A DNA stretch of 64,000 nt from Ectobius pallidus (taxonomy: Eukaryota; Arthropoda; Insecta; Blattodea; Ectobiidae): the NCBI GenBank assembly GCA_964059195.1, contig CAXKWD010000001.1:220542484-220606483 (forward strand), read 5' to 3'. This document shows, piece by piece, positions 60,784 to 64,000 of this stretch (its first letter is position 1; each line of letters begins with the position of its first letter). Both the position numbers and the translations under genes were made by a program. The notes below the pieces were generated by a model. That model made no database searches. It was not told where the DNA came from and saw only the letters and a program-made list of their open reading frames with translations.

Positions 60784-61204
60784 TACAGGGTGTTAATGAA
60801 TGACGCCGCCGTCAGTGGCATCGCCGCCACTGACTTCTAACATTTGAAATAATGCAAAACAAAGGAACTTCGTTGTTAACATTGTAGTTATGGATTAAAA
60901 AGCTAATGCAGTGGCGGCCAGTCATGTGATCACTCTGTAAATTTTGCAGATTATGATATAGCTGTTGAATGATTAAGAGTCAGGTTTTTATCGATCACTA
61001 GGAAGGCATGAAATCAATTTAATGGACATTGTAACCCTATTTCGCTCTATTATTGTCTTACGAGCACCAAATTGTAATAACTTTAATACCCTGTAGCATA
61101 CACATTTTTCGTCATAGAGCAAAAATCACCTAATAAATGTTGCTTCTCTATGTCCCCTCTATGCACAGGTAAAATATTTCGGTCTTATTCATTAACACTC
61201 TGTA
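60784..61204. mobile_element. TACAGGGTG-family non-autonomous element, complete
   Basis: Ends TACAGGGTGTTAATGAATGA and TTCATTAACACTCTGTA are inverted at TA dinucleotides. The interior (421 bp) has GCCGCCACTGACTTCTAACA and GTGGCGGCCAGTCATGTGA but no coding sequence. It lies in the CCAP receptor intron. Confidence 0.7.
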
Positions 61205-61448
61205 TAATATTTTAACTATTTTGCTCTTAATTTTTAATTTTTGAATTAATTATCGCGGGCGAAGCTGCGGGCACCTGTTACTCACTAAATAATACATTAT
61301 TTAAAAAAGCATTTGATGGCATTGCTACTGTGGTTGGTCATGCTGCTTCGCATGGAAAATAAACTCATCGCGGTGTGTGTGAGAAGACTTACAACATCGG
61401 ATTATGCCAAACATTCTTGACTCATGCTGCATTATAAAGGGTACTTAC

Positions 61449-61542
61449 AACTCCCAGAGAAGTTCATGGGGTGTGTGATGGCATCATAGCGGTCGATGCT
61501 GAGGGCCACCAACACGTATGTGGAGGAGTACGTAACCACAGC
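61449..61542 (-). CDS. CCAP-R: CCAP receptor, TM3 exon with DRY-type motif
   Basis: Encodes [20 protein letters not shown] then [11 protein letters not shown]: end of TM3, the DRY motif (DRYDAITHP) that couples to G proteins, and intracellular loop 2. It starts in phase 0 after TGTTGTAG and ends in phase 1 before GTAAGT. Confidence 0.93.
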
Positions 61543-61594
61543 CTACAACACAGGTATGGCAATAATCAGCACTGCCAATGGAATGTAATTAGCC

Positions 61595-61920
61595 TACCAA
61601 GGCAAGGCATTTAATCACCATAAAAGACGGAAAAAATTAAAAATAAAATGCACTTATCCCCTAAAAATAGTAAAAATGACATATTTAAAAAGAAATGATC
61701 AATACATTATCCATTATTACTTATAATTAGTTTTTAAGAAATAACGACATGAGTTTAGAGAGCAGTTTAATGAATGACACTGTGTTACATGTAAAATTAC
61801 AATATAAAACATTCTTCTTTTGTTACTAACGATGCAAGTAAACTAATAAGCTACTACCATTTGTCAAAAAATTACTTCTGAACTGGCATGCCCATCAAAT
61901 TGCACTCCTCACTCAACTTT
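61595..61920. repeat. AT-rich element fragment (left part)
   Basis: GGCAAGGCATTTAATCACCATAAAA and GGCATGCCCATCAAATTGCA are the reverse complement of parts of the element at 43331-44017. The other end of such an element lies at 62905-63118. Confidence 0.5.
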
Positions 61921-62032
61921 TATACACAAATGAATGACATAGTGAAAGTCCTTCTGATATACCCAGTTATACTGAAAGTTTGCTTTGTTTCCTGTAGACG
62001 TTACTTGCTTGTAACCTTATAATAGACAAGCA

Positions 62033-62640
62033 TTAACCTTTCGCGAGCGGCGATGTTTTATGGCTGTGGGCGGAAGGCATTTTTAACCCTTCCCGGGCGG
62101 AAACCCATATATGGCACGCCTGTCCGATGCCTCCAACGCGGAAACCCATATATGGGTTCTCTGACCGACTCATAATGTTGCCGGCTCTTATTACGTACGA
62201 AGTACGTAAAATCTTCACCAGATGGCAGGAGAATGTTCTCTTATCCACTGTGACTTGGGAATTCCCCAATACGCGTGCCCAGGACGATTTTAGTAGAGGA
62301 TTTCAGTGGCCGTGCGTCACTAGTGAACAGCGTGCACATTTTGTTCCGTGTTTTTCCCTTATTTTCGGTAAAATTGCAAAAAGAAAGTGTCCTACAGGTT
62401 CTGAAACTGAAGAATTAAGTATTCAAACTGACAGTGAAGTGTCAGAATTATCATTTAGTGATAGTAAGGGATGTTTTTTCCGAGATCGCTACCGGCAGCG
62501 TTAATGAGAGTGAGAGCGACGTAAGTGACACTGGGGGCAATCGTGCGCCCAGCTCAATAGAAGTGAGTAATTTTGATGCAGGCACATCATCTATTACTAC
62601 AATATATAATATCTAGCAAAGGCCAGTTCTGCCTTCTGAT
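62033..62640 (+). mobile_element. piggyBac-like element, 5' end and start of transposase
   Basis: TTAACCCTTCCCGGGCGGAA at 62083 has the TTAA target and CCCTT start of piggyBac termini, and GCGGAAACCCATATATGG occurs twice (62097-62114 and 62138-62155). A second, diverged terminus TTAACCTTTCGCGAGCGG starts at 62033. At 62360-62620, frames encode a Ser/Glu/Asp-rich stretch (SETEELSIQTDSEVSELSFS, then ESESDVSDTGG in the next frame), like the acidic N-terminus of piggyBac transposases. The catalytic domain is absent. Confidence 0.55.
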
Positions 62641-62904
62641 TTTGAACAAAATACTGATCCAATTGAGAATCATAGCCCACTGAAGGCCTATGTAAACTTA
62701 TAATGCGCTCAGTGAGACTTGTGCCGTTTCCGCATAAACATTTTCTCGCTAAATAATAAAAATCGTTCCTAGAACAGATTAGGGGCAGAATTCGGCAAAA
62801 CTCCAAGGTATATGTTGTTTTTATGCATGAATGCATGGTTTAAGTTACTTTCAATTGGTTTTTCATTAACTTATTTTTTCTTTAAAAACCGAAATAGTAA
62901 TGAA
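62641..62904. other. Intron sequence, possibly more piggyBac debris
   Basis: TTTTGAACAAAATACTGATCC continues the acidic region for a few codons, then the resemblance is lost. Confidence 0.3.
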
Positions 62905-63118
62905 AAATTCAAGATACAGCGTAAGGTAACACTTTATTTTTAAAAGCTATAAAAAATGCCAAAAGTACCTAAAACCAAACAAAAATTACCTATCTCTTGA
63001 AAATGGCAAATTACCCTTATTTAATTAATTATTACATGGTACACATTTGTATATATTCGAGCTATCTTTCAACCGTCATATAAAAAAGATGCAAAATAAT
63101 TAAATGCCTTGTCCTAGT
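62905..63118. repeat. AT-rich element fragment (right part)
   Basis: ATTAAATGCCTTGTCCTAG at the right edge and AAAAATTACCTATCTCTTGA inside match the reverse of the 43331-44017 family. Confidence 0.5.
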
Positions 63119-63120
63119 TA

Positions 63121-63360
63121 TTACGTACGCTATCCTGCCGGTTGTATTATATGGATGTGAGACATGGTCGCTTACTCTTCGGGAAGAACTTAATCTGAAT
63201 GTTCGAAAACCGGAAAATATTTGGGCCTAAGAGAGACGAAATGGGGACTGGAAAAAACTGCATAACAACGAGCTTCATAACCTGTACTCTTCACCGGATA
63301 TAGTAAGGGTAATTAAATCACTTAGGATGAAATGGGGGAGGAAAGACATATCTCAAAAGT
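63121..63360 (+). mobile_element. LINE fragment (IFGPKRDE family)
   Basis: Frames encode AILPVVLYGCETWSLTLREEL, then with indels IFGPKRDE, NELHNLYSSPDIVRVIKSL and MKWG. It stops abruptly at the boundary with the next repeat. Confidence 0.78.
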
Positions 63361-63562
63361 ACCCACATATTCCTTCACATATGCTTGTCAAACAAGACCT
63401 TTGTCCTTCCGTAAGTCCTGCTTAATGAATCGATCTGGAGCTCAACTCATAGATAGATTACAAAAATAACTTATTTTCTGCATATCATAATTGTAATTAT
63501 CACTGATTAAACAAAAGTATTCTGGCTGACACTTTGTTATGTCAGTTTACCAGTTCAACAAT
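63361..63562 (+). repeat. AAGTGCCAG-family repeat, 3' part
   Basis: Starts within the family at ACCCACATATTCCTTCACAT and runs through CCGTAAGTCCTGCTTAATGA to ATTCTGGCTGACACTTTGTT, with a 4-base insertion in the terminal motif. Confidence 0.7.
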
Positions 63563-63695
63563 AGTAAAGTCGGTCTGGGTGGAGAGTACAGGGCAGGTCG
63601 AAGGCATCTAAACGTGCATGAACCAAACAATCTCATGTCTGCATGTAAAACTCCTGTGATTCACAACCATAATAAACAAATTGCAATGAACTTAC

Positions 63696-63799
63696 TTGTA
63701 GAAAGCGGATAACCTTGCAGGCCACGTTGCCTGCATTCCAGGCGATGGTTATTCTCCACACTATATCCGTCAGCACGCTGATTAGACCCACGGATAAAT
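63696..63799 (-). CDS. CCAP-R: CCAP receptor, TM2-TM3 exon
   Basis: Encodes (D)[20 protein letters not shown] then [16 protein letters not shown]2 with the conserved LAD-type Asp at the split codon, extracellular loop 1 with WxAGN, and the Cys that forms the disulfide to loop 2. Acceptor GCTTTCAG, donor GTAAGT. TM1 exon(s) lie beyond 64000. Confidence 0.93.
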
Positions 63800-64000
63800 C
63801 TGAAAGCAAACAATTATATCCATTAGTATTAATACTGCTTCACGATTTTACAAGTATTATAGTCTAATAGTAATAATTATTTACGATGAACTTAAGGGGG
63901 GACATACAGTTTTGGGTGAAATTCATAGATAAGAAATAGGTGAATTTCGTTATGTTTTTCCTCAGCAATGAAGTGAAGGGCCTAGTTCCATAAGGGCGTA

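Larger units (their letters stand above)
45292..63799 (-). other. CCAP-R: Crustacean cardioactive peptide (CCAP) receptor gene, 3' part
   Basis: Six exons on the - strand encode a rhodopsin-type GPCR matching insect CCAP receptors from TM2 to the C-terminal tail: 63799-63696, 61542-61449, 60638-60543, 49788-49630, 46830-46650 and 45457-45292. Frames are compatible at every adjacent pair. The exon for extracellular loop 2 and TM5 should lie between 60543 and 49630 but was not recognised; the assembly gap at 60091-60290 is one place it could be. TM1 and the N-terminus lie right of the window. The receptor binds the CCAP neuropeptide, which controls ecdysis behaviour and heart rate in insects. 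A LINE fragment (49257-49610), a MADF-BESS gene and an ionotropic receptor are nested in or near the 10.8-kb intron. Confidence 0.85.

Overview
This is eukaryotic, almost certainly insect, genomic DNA: GT-AG introns, a recognisable CCAP neuropeptide receptor gene, a divergent ionotropic receptor, a MADF-BESS regulator, and a very dense and varied load of transposable elements. The many layers of nested repeats, the frequent TAGGCCTATA-type words and the style of the LINE fragments suggest a large-genome hemimetabolous insect such as a cockroach or relative. The species is an inference. The assembly has one 200-base gap (60091-60290).

Layout. (1) 54-4829, + strand: 3' half of an astacin metalloprotease gene (three exons). 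A Harbinger-type element and a tRNA-headed SINE sit in its last intron. (2) 7776-17873, + strand: a tandem pair of genes for small secreted cysteine-rich peptides. Each has a TATA promoter, an almost untranslated exon 1, a conserved signal-peptide exon, a 79-nt intron and a strongly diverged mature-peptide exon. A third promoter copy and a possible third coding relic (20150-20296) also exist. The long first introns carry a complete Penelope-like retroelement, a LINE fragment, and a hAT element with an IS630/mariner relic inside it. (3) 18-30 kb: no confident gene. It holds a 31-bp minisatellite, SINEs, several DNA-transposon derivatives and a family of repeats opening with AAGTGCCAG. (4) 30450-42015: three 2571-bp long terminal repeats alternating with two 1.93-kb non-coding internal regions, bracketed by an AAGG duplication. 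This is a tandem composite of a non-autonomous LTR retrotransposon on the - strand. (5) 45292 to beyond 63799, - strand: the CCAP receptor gene, with six exons recognised and one (TM5) not found. Its largest intron holds a MADF-BESS gene on the + strand (52499-60029). Inside the single intron of that gene lies an intronless divergent ionotropic receptor on the - strand (55530-57424), broken by one frameshift.

The genes do not form an operon or pathway. The most novel-looking biology is the secreted-peptide pair, where signal exon, intron and 3' UTR are conserved but the mature peptide is nearly unrelated. That pattern is typical of fast-evolving defence or venom-like peptides. The LTR composite and the gene-within-a-gene arrangement in the CCAP receptor also deserve attention. 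Repeat and exon boundaries were read by eye. Family names rest on remembered motifs, not database searches.
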